Source: Xenococcaceae cyanobacterium MO_167.B27
Lineage (GTDB): Bacteria; Cyanobacteriota; Cyanobacteriia; Cyanobacteriales; Xenococcaceae
Length of the DNA stretch: 33,060 bases
Direction: 5' to 3'
Assembly: GCA_030065935.1 (NCBI GenBank)
Contig: JASJCP010000045.1
Span: 1 to 33,060, forward strand
This document shows, in pieces, positions 15,626 to 24,866 of the stretch. Positions within the stretch are counted from its first letter, which is position 1. The number at the start of each line of letters is the position of its first letter. The position numbers and the translations under genes were made by a program. The notes beneath the pieces were generated by a model. It worked only from the letters and a program-made list of their open reading frames with translations. It was not told the DNA's origin and searched no databases.

Positions 15626-18205
15626 ATGGTATCTGATACAAAAAAAGTCAAGACTAATATACAAGAATTTCCTACGATCAAAGCAACCGCAATTGATCGT
15701 CTAAAACAAGCACAGGGAGTATATGTAACTATTCACGGTCATTTTTATCAGCCACCACGAGAAAACCCTTATTTAGATAAAATTGAACGGCAGCCTAGTG
15801 CAAATCCCTATCATGATTGGAATGAGCGTATTTATCATGAATGCTATCGACCCAACGCTTTTGCGAGAATTTTAAGCGAGCGCCAGGAAGTAATTGAAAT
15901 TTTAAATAACTTTGAATATCTCAGTTTTAATATTGGTGCAACTTTGATGTCATGGTTAGAAAAATATGACCTAGAAGTATATCAAAGGATTATAGAAGGC
16001 GATCGCCAAAGTAGTGCAAGATTAAAGGGACATGGGAACGCGATCGCACAGGTATATAATCACATTATTCTCCCCTTAGCCAATAAAAAAGATAAATACA
16101 CCCAAATTCGTTGGGGAAAAGCGGATTTTCGTTCTCGTTTTGGGCGTGAAGCGGAAGGGATGTGGCTAGCAGAAACAGCGATCGACTACGATACCGTAGA
16201 GGCTTTGATTGATGAAGATATTAAATTCATTATTCTTGCACCTTCCCAAGCAGAAAAATGTCGCCCTTTTACTACAGAAGATGATATTGAACCAGAATGG
16301 CATGAAGTAGGAGGCTCTCAGATCGATCCGACTCGTCCTTATCGTTGCTTTATTGAAGATGGCAGATATATTGATATCTTCTTCTATGATGGTCCTATCT
16401 CTCGCGATATGGGTTTCAACGATGTTCTTACTACAGCAGATAATTTAGCAGCAAGAATTGGACAAGCAATTCGAGGAGATCATCGTCCTTCCCAACTAAT
16501 CAGCGTTGCAACAGATGGAGAAACCTTTGGTCATCACAAAGGAGGGACAGAAAAATGTTTAGCTTATGCTTTTAGTGAATTATTCACAGCTAAAGGTTGG
16601 ACTGTAACCAATTACGCTCATTACCTGAGTATTAATCCTCCTACTTGGGAAGTTGTGCTTAAACCCGTTACCGCTTGGAGTTGTTCTCACGGAGTAGAAC
16701 GCTGGCGAGATGACTGCGGTTGCGGTGGTGGTGGTTTATGGAATCAAAAATGGCGTAAACCTTTAAGAGAGTCTCTAGATTGGTTGCGAGATCAATTAAT
16801 TGACGTTTATGAAACAATAGGGAGTAACTTATTTAACGATCCTTGGTTAGCCAGAGACGAGTATATTCAAGTAATCAGCGATCGCTCTGAGCCTAACATA
16901 CAAGAGTTTCTCACCCGTCATCAAGCCCACCAACTCAGCGAGTTAGAAAAAATTGACGCTTTACGGCTCTTAGAAATGCAGCGTCATACTTTGTTGATGT
17001 ACACTAGCTGCGGTTGGTTTTTTGAAGAAATATCCCGTCCTGAAGGAGTGCAAATTTTACGCTATGCTTCCCGCGCTATAGAATTAGCTGGAGAAGTAGG
17101 AGGGGTTAATTTACAACAAGAATTTATCGAACGTTTAGCACAAGCACCAAGTAACGTTAAAAGCTTTGGGGATGGTGCAGAAGTATATTATCAATTAGTT
17201 ATTCCTACCCAAGTTAGCCTCGAACAAGTAGCTGCACATTATGCTATAAGCTCTCTGTTTACTAAGTATCACAGAGAAGAAAAAGTTTATTGTTACATTG
17301 CAGAGCAATTAGACTATCAAAAACAAAGACTAGGGACTCTCGCTTTAGCAGTGGGTCAAGTGAAGTTAACTTCTGAGATTACCAGAGAAACTCAACACTT
17401 TACTTTTGCAGCCTTTCATTTAGGTGGCTGGGATTTTCACTGTTGTATTAAACCTTTTGCTGGTCGTTTAGCTTATTCCCAACTCAAAGAGCAACTATTT
17501 GCAGCCCTAAAACAAGCTAGCGTAGCCCAAACTATTTTGATTATGAATCAGGCTTTTGGCGATCGCTACTTTGGCTTACAAGATCTGTTCGCCGAAGAAA
17601 GACATCGTATTATGAGCCAGTTAACCGAAAATACGAAAAAACATCTCGATCAGCTTTATACTCAGGTATATCGGCAAAATTACACAATTTTAGTCGCTTT
17701 CCAACGAGAAGGATTACCCGTACCTCAAGAATTACAGGTAGCAGCCGAAGTTGCTTTATCTCATCGCTGTTTAGAAGCCTTATCCCATCTAGAAAAAGCT
17801 ATTGAAGAACCAATGGCTATAGATAATCATCTAGCAGAATTAGAGGCGATAGCCATAGAAGCAAACCATCTCAATTGTAAGCTCAATATTCCTGAAGCCA
17901 AAACCATTCTCGAACAATTCATCCTCAGAATATTGTGGCAAATTCTTTATGACGGAGAGCCTACTACCATAGAAACAGATATTGCAAGGCTAGAAACGAT
18001 TATTAAGGTTGCGAATCAACTGAATCTAAACTTATATCTTGGTTATGCTCAAGAAGCTTATTACAATTGTCTGGGTCAAAAAATAGTACCCAACTGCTTA
18101 CTATCAGATCGAAGTTGTCCTTGGGATAAAGCACAACTCAAACCATTACTCAATCTAGGTTTTTATCTAGGTATTGATGTTAGTGGCTGGCTTAAATCTA
18201 GGTGA
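15626..18205 (+). CDS. Glycoside hydrolase family 57 protein with DUF3536
   Basis: A large cytoplasmic GH57 enzyme of 859 residues. The N-terminal catalytic barrel has motif 1 HGHFYQPPRE (37-46), the nucleophile-bearing motif with Glu183 (GMWLAE) and the acid/base motif DGETFGHH with Asp297 (297-304). The C-terminal half matches the DUF3536 extension. GH57 members act on alpha-glucans (amylase, branching or 4-alpha-glucanotransferase); this subgroup's exact reaction is not established to my knowledge, with glycogen metabolism the best guess. ATG 15626 is used; a GTG at 15614 is in frame. HIP1 octamers occur within the gene. Confidence 0.9.
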   Translation: MVSDTKKVKTNIQEFPTIKATAIDRLKQAQGVYVTIHGHFYQPPRENPYLDKIERQPSANPYHDWNERIYHECYRPNAFARILSERQEVIEILNNFEYLSFNIGATLMSWLEKYDLEVYQRIIEGDRQSSARLKGHGNAIAQVYNHIILPLANKKDKYTQIRWGKADFRSRFGREAEGMWLAETAIDYDTVEALIDEDIKFIILAPSQAEKCRPFTTEDDIEPEWHEVGGSQIDPTRPYRCFIEDGRYIDIFFYDGPISRDMGFNDVLTTADNLAARIGQAIRGDHRPSQLISVATDGETFGHHKGGTEKCLAYAFSELFTAKGWTVTNYAHYLSINPPTWEVVLKPVTAWSCSHGVERWRDDCGCGGGGLWNQKWRKPLRESLDWLRDQLIDVYETIGSNLFNDPWLARDEYIQVISDRSEPNIQEFLTRHQAHQLSELEKIDALRLLEMQRHTLLMYTSCGWFFEEISRPEGVQILRYASRAIELAGEVGGVNLQQEFIERLAQAPSNVKSFGDGAEVYYQLVIPTQVSLEQVAAHYAISSLFTKYHREEKVYCYIAEQLDYQKQRLGTLALAVGQVKLTSEITRETQHFTFAAFHLGGWDFHCCIKPFAGRLAYSQLKEQLFAALKQASVAQTILIMNQAFGDRYFGLQDLFAEERHRIMSQLTENTKKHLDQLYTQVYRQNYTILVAFQREGLPVPQELQVAAEVALSHRCLEALSHLEKAIEEPMAIDNHLAELEAIAIEANHLNCKLNIPEAKTILEQFILRILWQILYDGEPTTIETDIARLETIIKVANQLNLNLYLGYAQEAYYNCLGQKIVPNCLLSDRSCPWDKAQLKPLLNLGFYLGIDVSGWLKSR

Positions 18206-18243
18206 TAGCAACTTGACAACAAAATCCAACCTATGTGGTGATT

Positions 18244-18267
18244 ATCCGTAAACGGCTGTTTGCGGAT
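18244..18267. terminator. Hairpin after the GH57 gene
   Basis: ATCCGTAAAC (18244-18253) pairs with GTTTGCGGAT (18258-18267) over 10 bp with one wobble and a 4-base loop. It lies 39 bases after the GH57 stop. No strong T-run follows at once, so the terminator role is tentative. Confidence 0.4.
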
Positions 18268-18314
18268 ACACTGTTTGATTTGTTTTAATGCTTGTGACTA
18301 GCTAAATGTTACAG

Positions 18315-18521
18315 TTACTCTTCTGAAGCACTAGGAGTCAAACACTTTTTTAAGGTTCTAGAATTAGTTGACTTGCTCTTATTAGGCAATGGAGAAGATT
18401 CACCTAAAAAACTCAATTCAATATAACTAACACCACGATATTTTCTTAACCCCAATTGTGGTTTAAAACCTTTGATCTCCCTAGAAACACTATACTTTTG
18501 TCCTAAAAAACGTAATTCCAT
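18315..18521 (-). CDS. Small DUF4278-like protein
   Basis: A 68-residue protein starting MELRFLGQKY, with a KYRGVSY segment (27-33). Short basic MxLxYxG...YRGVxY proteins are the DUF4278 family, found widely and in many copies in cyanobacteria. Function unknown. The C-terminus is Ser/Lys-rich and disordered. It is transcribed alone on the minus strand, with no clear ribosome site. Confidence 0.65.
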   Translation of the reverse strand: MELRFLGQKYSVSREIKGFKPQLGLRKYRGVSYIELSFLGESSPLPNKSKSTNSRTLKKCLTPSASEE

Positions 18522-19054
18522 AACAACAACCAGTCTGTGTTAAGTAATCTCTTGTAAGTAGCTCTCTTTGGCTCTTGATTATCCATATGTAGAGGTGTGA
18601 TAAAAGATGCTCATCAAGGGCGGGATTTTGCTAGTCAGAAGATTAATTTTTTGTAACATAAGAGCGAATCGGAAGGCTTTGTAGTACTCAACAACAGCTA
18701 CAAAACACCCCACTAAGAAATGATGGATGATTGTATGGAAATCATGGACGCTATGATAGTTCTAAGCTTTATTTTTTAAGGAAATCTGAAAAATAAATAC
18801 TTAGTTAAACGGACAAGATGCGATCCGATTTTTGTATTATGCTTAAGAATAACTATCTGGGCAAAACTAATTTCACACTCCCATATTGCTTAATTTGCAT
18901 ACCTAGTTATATCGCTTCTTCTCTGATGCAGATGATAATAAAGTTTGTTATTCAATAGCGATCGCTAAAATATGATATTATTTTTGACATCAAATCGATA
19001 GTTTGATTAATCTTGAACATAGACTTTAAATGGTACAAACAGCAACACTTTTAT

Positions 19055-19072
19055 AATCTACTAAAGTAGATT
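19055..19072. promoter_or_regulatory. Inverted repeat upstream of the membrane-protein gene
   Basis: AATCTACT (19055-19062), two bases, then AGTAGATT (19065-19072): a perfect 8-bp palindrome ending 43 bases before ATG 19116. Size and place suit an operator for a dimeric regulator, but there is no independent support. Confidence 0.35.
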
Positions 19073-19115
19073 AGGTTGAATAATAAAACCCAAGAGTAAA
19101 CAACTTTTTTGCGAT

Positions 19116-19892
19116 ATGGATGAACAAAATAATAACACTTCAGATGATCAAACTGAAGATAAATTTAAATATTTTTTACAAATATATCAAATATATCGTG
19201 ACCATGTAAAACATGAAGATACTTTAGGAAATCAAAGACTTACCTTTTTTATCGCATCACAATCTCTTTTATTTATTCCATATTTTACGATCCTCAAAGA
19301 TTATCAATTTTATAGTGTTGATACAGTTTTATTGATTGTAATATGTGCCTTGGGTTGGTGGATCAGTGATCTGGTAGAACCTAGCATTCAAGGTTTTGTC
19401 TCTGCTTCACACAATATAAATTCAATATGGAAACAAGAACACTTAGAAAAGTTAACTAACAAAGCATTTGTAGAATGTTACTCTTATAACGAACAAAAAA
19501 GTCAAATTGAAGAAATATCTAGAAACAAGATTAAGAACTCAGAAAATCTTTCTTTTTTTAAAATTAATCAAAAAATAATTCCTAACATAAGATATGAAAA
19601 TAATGAGCCAAAATTAAGAGATAGCATGAATTTTAAGACTAATAAAATCCCTTTTAGATTTAAGCAGATTTGGATGTTATTACTATTTTTTTCTATTATA
19701 TTACCAGTGATTAATTGTACTCTTTCAGAGCTACATTTACAGAAAAACTATACTCAAACTATAAAAATAGAATTTAGTAAAGAATTCAAGAAAAATATAG
19801 AAAATATTTTGAATCAAAATGCTCCAGATTTTCTTAATAAATTACAACAAGAATTTAAAAATAAAGAACAACAAGGTTTTGAAGAAGGTTAA
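19116..19892 (+). CDS. Unrecognised membrane protein with three predicted helices
   Basis: A 258-residue protein I cannot assign. An acidic N-terminus (1-18) is followed by IYQIYRDHVKHEDTLGNQRL, then membrane segments at about 43-60 and 68-86, a soluble loop of about 95 residues, a third segment at about 185-202 and a charged C-terminal helix. The early amphipathic helix before two membrane spans recalls small membrane effectors such as RipA/SLATT-like domains, but there is no motif to prove it. It is Lys/Asn/Ile-rich and very AT-rich compared with its neighbours, and stands alone. After its TAA (19890-19892) the same frame stays open for 12 codons (KESIKIIEAFNN) to TAA 19929, so the stop may be a recent AAA-to-TAA change. 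Confidence 0.65.
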   Translation: MDEQNNNTSDDQTEDKFKYFLQIYQIYRDHVKHEDTLGNQRLTFFIASQSLLFIPYFTILKDYQFYSVDTVLLIVICALGWWISDLVEPSIQGFVSASHNINSIWKQEHLEKLTNKAFVECYSYNEQKSQIEEISRNKIKNSENLSFFKINQKIIPNIRYENNEPKLRDSMNFKTNKIPFRFKQIWMLLLFFSIILPVINCTLSELHLQKNYTQTIKIEFSKEFKKNIENILNQNAPDFLNKLQQEFKNKEQQGFEEG

Positions 19893-20042
19893 AAAGAAAG
19901 TATTAAAATTATTGAAGCCTTTAATAATTAACTCCAATCCCTGGAGATAGGGATAATTTTCAAATTACCCCTATTATTTCAATAAGTATTTTGAAAGATG
20001 AACAATAAACAATGTAAACTTTGAACCAAAACCAGTAACTTG

Positions 20043-21179
20043 CTAGTTTTGATTTACCGTCAACATCTGTGACTCAAACAATCGCTTTAACCATCCCTTG
20101 AGATATTTACGATTTGCTGCTTGCTGTTCTGGATCGCTAGTATCTAGGGGATGAGGTGCTAAACCTTTAACTGCTGCTGTAGTTACGCAAAACATAGATT
20201 TTTGGAAACTTTCACAAATTTTAATCCGTAAGTCTCCTTCTCCCCGAATACCCTGGTGATAAATATCCATGAGATAATCTGGAATAAAGTGGCGCATATC
20301 TTGCATTAACAAAGTAGGAGGAATTCCCGCTCCACCAATAGGAAGAGGATCTGCATATAATGCACCATAGTTAAAAGCACTCTGATCGTAGGGAATTTGA
20401 TAAGCTTGAGCGTTGTAAGAGACAGTACCATGGAAAGGAGTACCACGGAAAAAGATTGCCTCTACATAGGGTACTGCGGTGTCAGGAAGAAAAGTCAAAC
20501 CTAGGCTTTTAGGAAGTACCTCGTATTCTTCTCCCCGAATTGTTACTTTATAGGTAATGGGTCGAGCAGCATCTTTGACTAAACCATCAAGAATATGTTG
20601 CACCACATCAGGAATAGATTTGATCTCGCCTCGGTCATAGCGATCGCTCAAATCCAGAAAAATATCACTCATAACTCGCCAAAACTGACCCAAGCCACTA
20701 TAGTAAGACATCTGGCGCAGTAGTTCTGGTAAAAAGTCAGGAAACACTTTATGTAATCCCAACATCAAAGGATTATATTTAAACTTAGCTTTAATTACTC
20801 TATCGGCAGCAGCAGCAAATTCGGGAGTATCCAAATAAGCATCTAAACCACCTCCTCCATGCCAAAACATGGATTTCATGCAATATTCTGCATATTCGTA
20901 ATTAATTCTGTCATGCCAAAGATTTCTGAGTAATCTCTTAAAAGTAACTTCGCCGTTAAAGTATTTCCAGACGGGAAATAAACGTAAAAATTGGGTGTTG
21001 GCAATGTAACAAAGATTGACAGAGTAAGCGTCTAAGACCACACCATAGCTTTTGAGAATCCCTACTACTTCTACAAGATTTTGGGGAGTATCATTCAGTA
21101 AAGCCTCTCCTGATTCCAATCTATTAATATATTCCTCTATTACTTGAGATCTTGTTGATTTATTTGCACTTATAACCAT
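20043..21179 (-). CDS. cupB: CO2-hydration protein CupB (ChpX) of the NDH-1 complex
   Basis: CupB sits on the membrane arm of the NDH-1MS' (NDH-1-4) complex and hydrates CO2 to bicarbonate on the cytoplasmic side, giving constitutive low-affinity CO2 uptake. The 378-residue protein has the Cup-family core, including FKRLLRNLWHDRINYEYA, a conserved Cys/His-rich stretch (EYCMKSMFWHGGGG) and PLMLGLHKVFPDFLPE. No membrane segment is evident, as expected. ATG 21179 is chosen; a TTG at 21209 is in frame but adds a poor extension. It follows ndhD4 by 53 bases. CupB rather than CupA is inferred from linkage to ndhF4/ndhD4 next to the ccm operon. Confidence 0.88.
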   Translation of the reverse strand: MVISANKSTRSQVIEEYINRLESGEALLNDTPQNLVEVVGILKSYGVVLDAYSVNLCYIANTQFLRLFPVWKYFNGEVTFKRLLRNLWHDRINYEYAEYCMKSMFWHGGGGLDAYLDTPEFAAAADRVIKAKFKYNPLMLGLHKVFPDFLPELLRQMSYYSGLGQFWRVMSDIFLDLSDRYDRGEIKSIPDVVQHILDGLVKDAARPITYKVTIRGEEYEVLPKSLGLTFLPDTAVPYVEAIFFRGTPFHGTVSYNAQAYQIPYDQSAFNYGALYADPLPIGGAGIPPTLLMQDMRHFIPDYLMDIYHQGIRGEGDLRIKICESFQKSMFCVTTAAVKGLAPHPLDTSDPEQQAANRKYLKGWLKRLFESQMLTVNQN

Positions 21180-21232
21180 ATTTTTTTTATTTGCTATTTG
21201 TATCCGCAATTCATGAATTACGGATAGTTGAT

Positions 21233-22687
21233 TTAACTACCAGTTAGTAAAGCTACTGCTTGCACTTCACTCCAATGAACTACCCAACTCGGTTGTATTC
21301 CAAAAGCGATGATTAAAAATAATAGTGTAAAAGCAGGAGCGTGTTCTACCCATTTCACTTGAGGTAGTCGGGCTAAACTTTGTGTTAAGCGACCAAAGAA
21401 AACTTTATTAATTACTAAAAGAAAGTAAACTGCCGTTAAACCAGTTCCCACTAAGCATAAAAGAGTTGGAATGGGGAAAATAGGAAAACTACCACGGAAA
21501 ACCAAAAATTCGGATATAAAGCCTACCATTCCAGGTAATCCCGAACTAGCCATTACACCTAAAATCATCAATCCACCTGTTACAGGTAATCCTCTTTCTG
21601 GATTCAGCAAGCCTCTAAGACTTTCTACATCTCTAGTACCTGTTTTCTTGTAAACTACCCCTACCAACAAGAAAAGTAAAGCGGAAATTAAACCGTGACT
21701 TACCATCTGAAACACTGATGCCGTAATACTTAAACGAGTTGTTGCAGAAACACCTAAGAGAATGTATGCCATGTGAGCAATAGAAGAATAGGCTACAACT
21801 TTCTTCATATCTTTCTGAGCGATCGCACAAGAAGCACCATACAAAGCACTAATCCCTGCTAAGATAGCCATCCAGGGTGCAAGAATTACCCAAGCATCTA
21901 AGAATAATCCCACAGCAAAACGCAACAGACCATAAGTACCTAATTTCAGTAACACCCCTGCTAATAGTACAGATATGGGGGTAGAAGCTTCTACGTGAGC
22001 ATCAGGTAGCCAAGTGTGGAAAGGAAAAATCGGAATTTTGATAAATACTCCTACTAACAAAGGAGCAATGACTAATAGCTGACTAGTTAAAGATAAAGTA
22101 TGCGATCGCAAAGGCTCGTAGGCGAAACTATCTGCACCAGTTAACCAAACTAACCCTAAGAAGGAAGCTAACACTAAAATTCCTGACACTGCGGTATAGA
22201 GCAGAAATTTCATTGCTGCATAACCCCTTCTTTTTCCACCCCAAATAGCAATCAAGAAATATAAGGGGACAATCTCTAATTCATAGAAGAGGAAAAATAA
22301 CAGCAAATCCTTGGCTAAAAATGCTCCCACAGCACCGCAACTCAAGAGCAACAAAATCGAGTAATAAAATCGAGGTCGAGCAATAGATTTATCGGTGACA
22401 ATAATGGCAATCAGGGTTAGAAGACTATTTAGACACACCAGAGGAAAAGATAATCCATCTATACCGATGCTGTAGTTCAACCCGATCCACTGTAACCAAG
22501 GAATATACTCTGAAAATTGAAACCCACTCACACTGGTATCAAACTGCCATCCTAGATAAATATTAATAACTAAGACACTAAGGGCAGTAAATATTGCTAA
22601 GTTACGGCTCATCTTCCCTTCTTTGTCAGGAAAGAAACCAATAACTATCGCCCCCACCAGTGGAATCAAAATTAAAGCACTAAGCAT
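21233..22687 (-). CDS. ndhD4: NDH-1 subunit NdhD4 (CO2-uptake type)
   Basis: A 484-residue, 14-helix proton-pumping subunit of the MrpD/NuoM family. It has the ELEIVPLYFLIAIWGG segment with the conserved glutamate and the FHTWLPDAHVEASTPISVLLAG block. It is slightly shorter than respiratory NdhD1 (about 520), as expected of CO2-uptake paralogues. ATG 22687 is preceded by a weak AGAG site. It lies between ndhF4 and cupB in the same direction. The suffix 4 is inferred from synteny with Synechocystis sll0026-sll0027 beside ccmK2. Confidence 0.9.
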   Translation of the reverse strand: MLSALILIPLVGAIVIGFFPDKEGKMSRNLAIFTALSVLVINIYLGWQFDTSVSGFQFSEYIPWLQWIGLNYSIGIDGLSFPLVCLNSLLTLIAIIVTDKSIARPRFYYSILLLLSCGAVGAFLAKDLLLFFLFYELEIVPLYFLIAIWGGKRRGYAAMKFLLYTAVSGILVLASFLGLVWLTGADSFAYEPLRSHTLSLTSQLLVIAPLLVGVFIKIPIFPFHTWLPDAHVEASTPISVLLAGVLLKLGTYGLLRFAVGLFLDAWVILAPWMAILAGISALYGASCAIAQKDMKKVVAYSSIAHMAYILLGVSATTRLSITASVFQMVSHGLISALLFLLVGVVYKKTGTRDVESLRGLLNPERGLPVTGGLMILGVMASSGLPGMVGFISEFLVFRGSFPIFPIPTLLCLVGTGLTAVYFLLVINKVFFGRLTQSLARLPQVKWVEHAPAFTLLFLIIAFGIQPSWVVHWSEVQAVALLTGS

Positions 22688-22703
22688 AATCTCTTTGTTA
22701 ATT

Positions 22704-22752
22704 AGGGAATAGGGAATAGGGAATAGGGAATGGGGAATGGGGAATAGTGAAT
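22704..22752. repeat. Heptamer tandem repeat AGGGAAT, about 7 copies
   Basis: Four exact AGGGAAT units are followed by two GGGGAAT and one AGTGAAT in unbroken 7-base register. This is the short tandemly repeated (STRR) type common in filamentous and colonial cyanobacteria. The same heptamer recurs in reverse orientation at 25287-25321. Confidence 0.9.
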
Positions 22753-22781
22753 GAGAATTGATTGTTGTTAATTATGTACGG

Positions 22782-22802
22782 GCGCAAGGCTTGCGCGGAT
22801 AC
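22782..22802. repeat. Palindrome and 17-base repeat, copy 1
   Basis: GCGCAAG-G-CTTGCGC (22782-22796) is a perfect 7-bp palindrome. AAGGCTTGCGCGGATAC (22786-22802) recurs exactly at 22924-22940. Confidence 0.8.
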
Positions 22803-22923
22803 TTATTACTTATTAATAAAACAACCAACTTAAAGCGGGACACTTAAGGTGAGATTGAATTTCTGATTGGTCAATTGCAGCCATTGAGTGCATCCCAACC
22901 AATTCTGAATCCTATACGGACGG

Positions 22924-22940
22924 AAGGCTTGCGCGGATAC
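22924..22940. repeat. 17-base repeat, copy 2
   Basis: An exact second copy of AAGGCTTGCGCGGATAC; its left side has diverged (GACGG in place of GGCGC), so the palindrome is lost. It lies 31 bases after the ndhF4 stop. Confidence 0.8.
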
Positions 22941-22970
22941 CTGACTCCTACCAGAATGTCCCAACTATGG

Positions 22971-24866
22971 TTATTGAATCAGAGATGACCAATAGTTAGT
23001 TACTATCGACCATTGACCGTTAAGTAATGACCAAAGCAAAATGCTGATTCCCAGCACCATAGTCAAGATATAAAACTGAGATTTACCTGTAGTGTTATAT
23101 TTCAAGGTATTGCCACTAAAAATAGTTGCCAAACTCACCAGATTTACTAACCCATCAACTACATAACGGTCGATCCAAGCAGTAAATTTTGCTAATAAAG
23201 ATACTCCAGCTACTACTGTTACTTGGTACAAACGGTCAATGTAAAAATCATAAGCCAATAAATCTTGGAAGAATCGAACCACCACTTGACTGGATCTTGC
23301 CCAAGTTTTTCTCCGAGGAATTGCTGTAGCAATAATACAGCCCAAAACTCCTGAAGCAATTAATAAAGGCATTGCCCATTGAGTCACCTGAGCATTAGGC
23401 ACTAACAAAGGAGCATTAGGGCTTAACCACAGATTCCATCCCATTGGTGCTAAGGGTGCTAGTAAAGTAACCACGGTTAAAGACACCATTGGAAATGCCA
23501 TTTGCCAATTCACTTCTGGAGCGCGACGAGTTTTCATCTGGGGCTTCCCTAGAAAAATCACTCGAAATAGTCTAGTGAGGTTAATGGCAGATAGAGCATT
23601 GACAAACATTAACAATGCTAATAACCACCAGTCTGTATCCCAAGAGCCATTAAACCAACGCTGGAAAGTCCAAAACATTCCCATTGGAGTTAGAGCTAGT
23701 AGTCCAGCACTACCTACTACAAAAGCGATCGCTGTTGCTGGCATCCGTGACCACAAACCACCCATTTCCGTAACGTTTTGATTACTTGTCGTTAGAATTA
23801 CTGCTCCTGCACTCATAAATAGTAAGGCTTTGGCGATCGCATGAGTAAACAAGAGTAAAAAGGCAATGTCAACTTGTCCTAATCCTACGGCAATAAATAC
23901 TAAACCTAGATAAGCACTAGTGGAATGAGATAAAGCTCTTTTAATATCAATTTGCGCGATCGCCATTAAAGAAGTCCCAATTACTGTCACCGTCCCCAAA
24001 ATAATCAAAGCGTCAGAAGATACAGGGGATAGAGTAAATACTGGTTGCAACTTAATCAAGACATAAGCACCAGCAGAAACTACAATAGAATTCCTGAGAA
24101 TTCCTGCGGGGTTAGGTCCTTCCATCGCTTCATCCAGCCAGAGATTGAGGGGAAACTGAGCGCATTTCCCAGTAGGACCAGCAATTAAAGATAAACCTAC
24201 CAGTGCTGCTGTTAAAGGATGTAAAGGAAACGTATTTGCCCAACTTTCTAGATCGGAAAAGTTTAAATCTGCTCCATAAGAAGACATTGCCACTATTCCC
24301 ATCAACAGCACAATATCCCCCACTCGCTTAGTCAGAAAAGCATCTCTTGCAGCCGTCACTACCAAAGGTTGAGCATACCAAAATCCTACTAAGAGATAAG
24401 TTGATAAAGTCAACAACTCTAATAATCCATAACTAAGAAACAAAGAATCACTCAAAGCAATTCCTACTAGTGCTGCTTCAAAAAATCCCATCAGAGAGAA
24501 GAAACGTGCTAACGACCAATCTTTCTCCATGTATCCCAAAGCATAAATTTGAGCTAGCAGACTAATACCTGTCACTAACTCTAATGCACCCAAGCTGACT
24601 GGAGATAACTCCACAGCTAAAGTTAAATTCAAGTCTGCTACTTCTAACCAATGAAATACCAGTTTTTCCGTTGGAATTGACCAAATATAATTTAAAGCAA
24701 TTGTTGCATGAACAAAGCCAATAAAAGTCATTAGGATATTAATATAAGCTGCTGGTCTTGGTCCTGTACGACGGATTATGCCCAAAGACCAAGGTAAGCT
24801 AAGGATTGCGCCAAGAAGCCCATAAAAAGGGGCAATCCATATACTTTTAAGAAGTAACTCAGCCAT
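22971..24866 (-). CDS. ndhF4: NDH-1 subunit NdhF4 (CO2-uptake type)
   Basis: A 631-residue antiporter-like proton-pump subunit of the NuoL/MrpA family, which with NdhD4 and CupB makes the variable tip of the CO2-hydrating NDH-1 complex. Typical sequences are GLLELLTLSTYLLVGFWY (quinone-oxidoreductase domain), LNLWLDEAMEGPNPAG (in place of the respiratory HVWLPDAMEGPTPVSA, a hallmark of the CO2-uptake type as I recall it) and IKRALSHSTSAYLGLVF. A C-terminal amphipathic region and last helix follow. ATG 24866 is used; the preceding TTG would add one residue. It diverges from ccmK2 across 887 bases. Confidence 0.9.
   Translation of the reverse strand: MAELLLKSIWIAPFYGLLGAILSLPWSLGIIRRTGPRPAAYINILMTFIGFVHATIALNYIWSIPTEKLVFHWLEVADLNLTLAVELSPVSLGALELVTGISLLAQIYALGYMEKDWSLARFFSLMGFFEAALVGIALSDSLFLSYGLLELLTLSTYLLVGFWYAQPLVVTAARDAFLTKRVGDIVLLMGIVAMSSYGADLNFSDLESWANTFPLHPLTAALVGLSLIAGPTGKCAQFPLNLWLDEAMEGPNPAGILRNSIVVSAGAYVLIKLQPVFTLSPVSSDALIILGTVTVIGTSLMAIAQIDIKRALSHSTSAYLGLVFIAVGLGQVDIAFLLLFTHAIAKALLFMSAGAVILTTSNQNVTEMGGLWSRMPATAIAFVVGSAGLLALTPMGMFWTFQRWFNGSWDTDWWLLALLMFVNALSAINLTRLFRVIFLGKPQMKTRRAPEVNWQMAFPMVSLTVVTLLAPLAPMGWNLWLSPNAPLLVPNAQVTQWAMPLLIASGVLGCIIATAIPRRKTWARSSQVVVRFFQDLLAYDFYIDRLYQVTVVAGVSLLAKFTAWIDRYVVDGLVNLVSLATIFSGNTLKYNTTGKSQFYILTMVLGISILLWSLLNGQWSIVTNYWSSLIQ

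Larger units (their letters stand above)
18206..19115. other. 910-base region, mostly non-coding
   Basis: It contains a hairpin (18244-18267), the small DUF4278 gene on the minus strand (18315-18521) and an inverted repeat (19055-19072). From 18522 to 19050 I see no gene, RNA or promoter I would defend; one HIP1 site lies near 18959. Confidence 0.55.
22688..22970. other. Repeat-rich spacer between ndhF4 and ndhD4
   Basis: The 283-base gap within this presumed operon is built largely from repeats: seven AGGGAAT-type heptamers (22704-22752), a palindrome (22782-22796) and two copies of AAGGCTTGCGCGGATAC. No gene is seen. Confidence 0.7.

Noticed and set aside
18720-18779. 19-codon Met-rich frame (MMDDCMEIMDAM...)
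   Set aside because: Too short, no clear ribosome site and no context to support translation.
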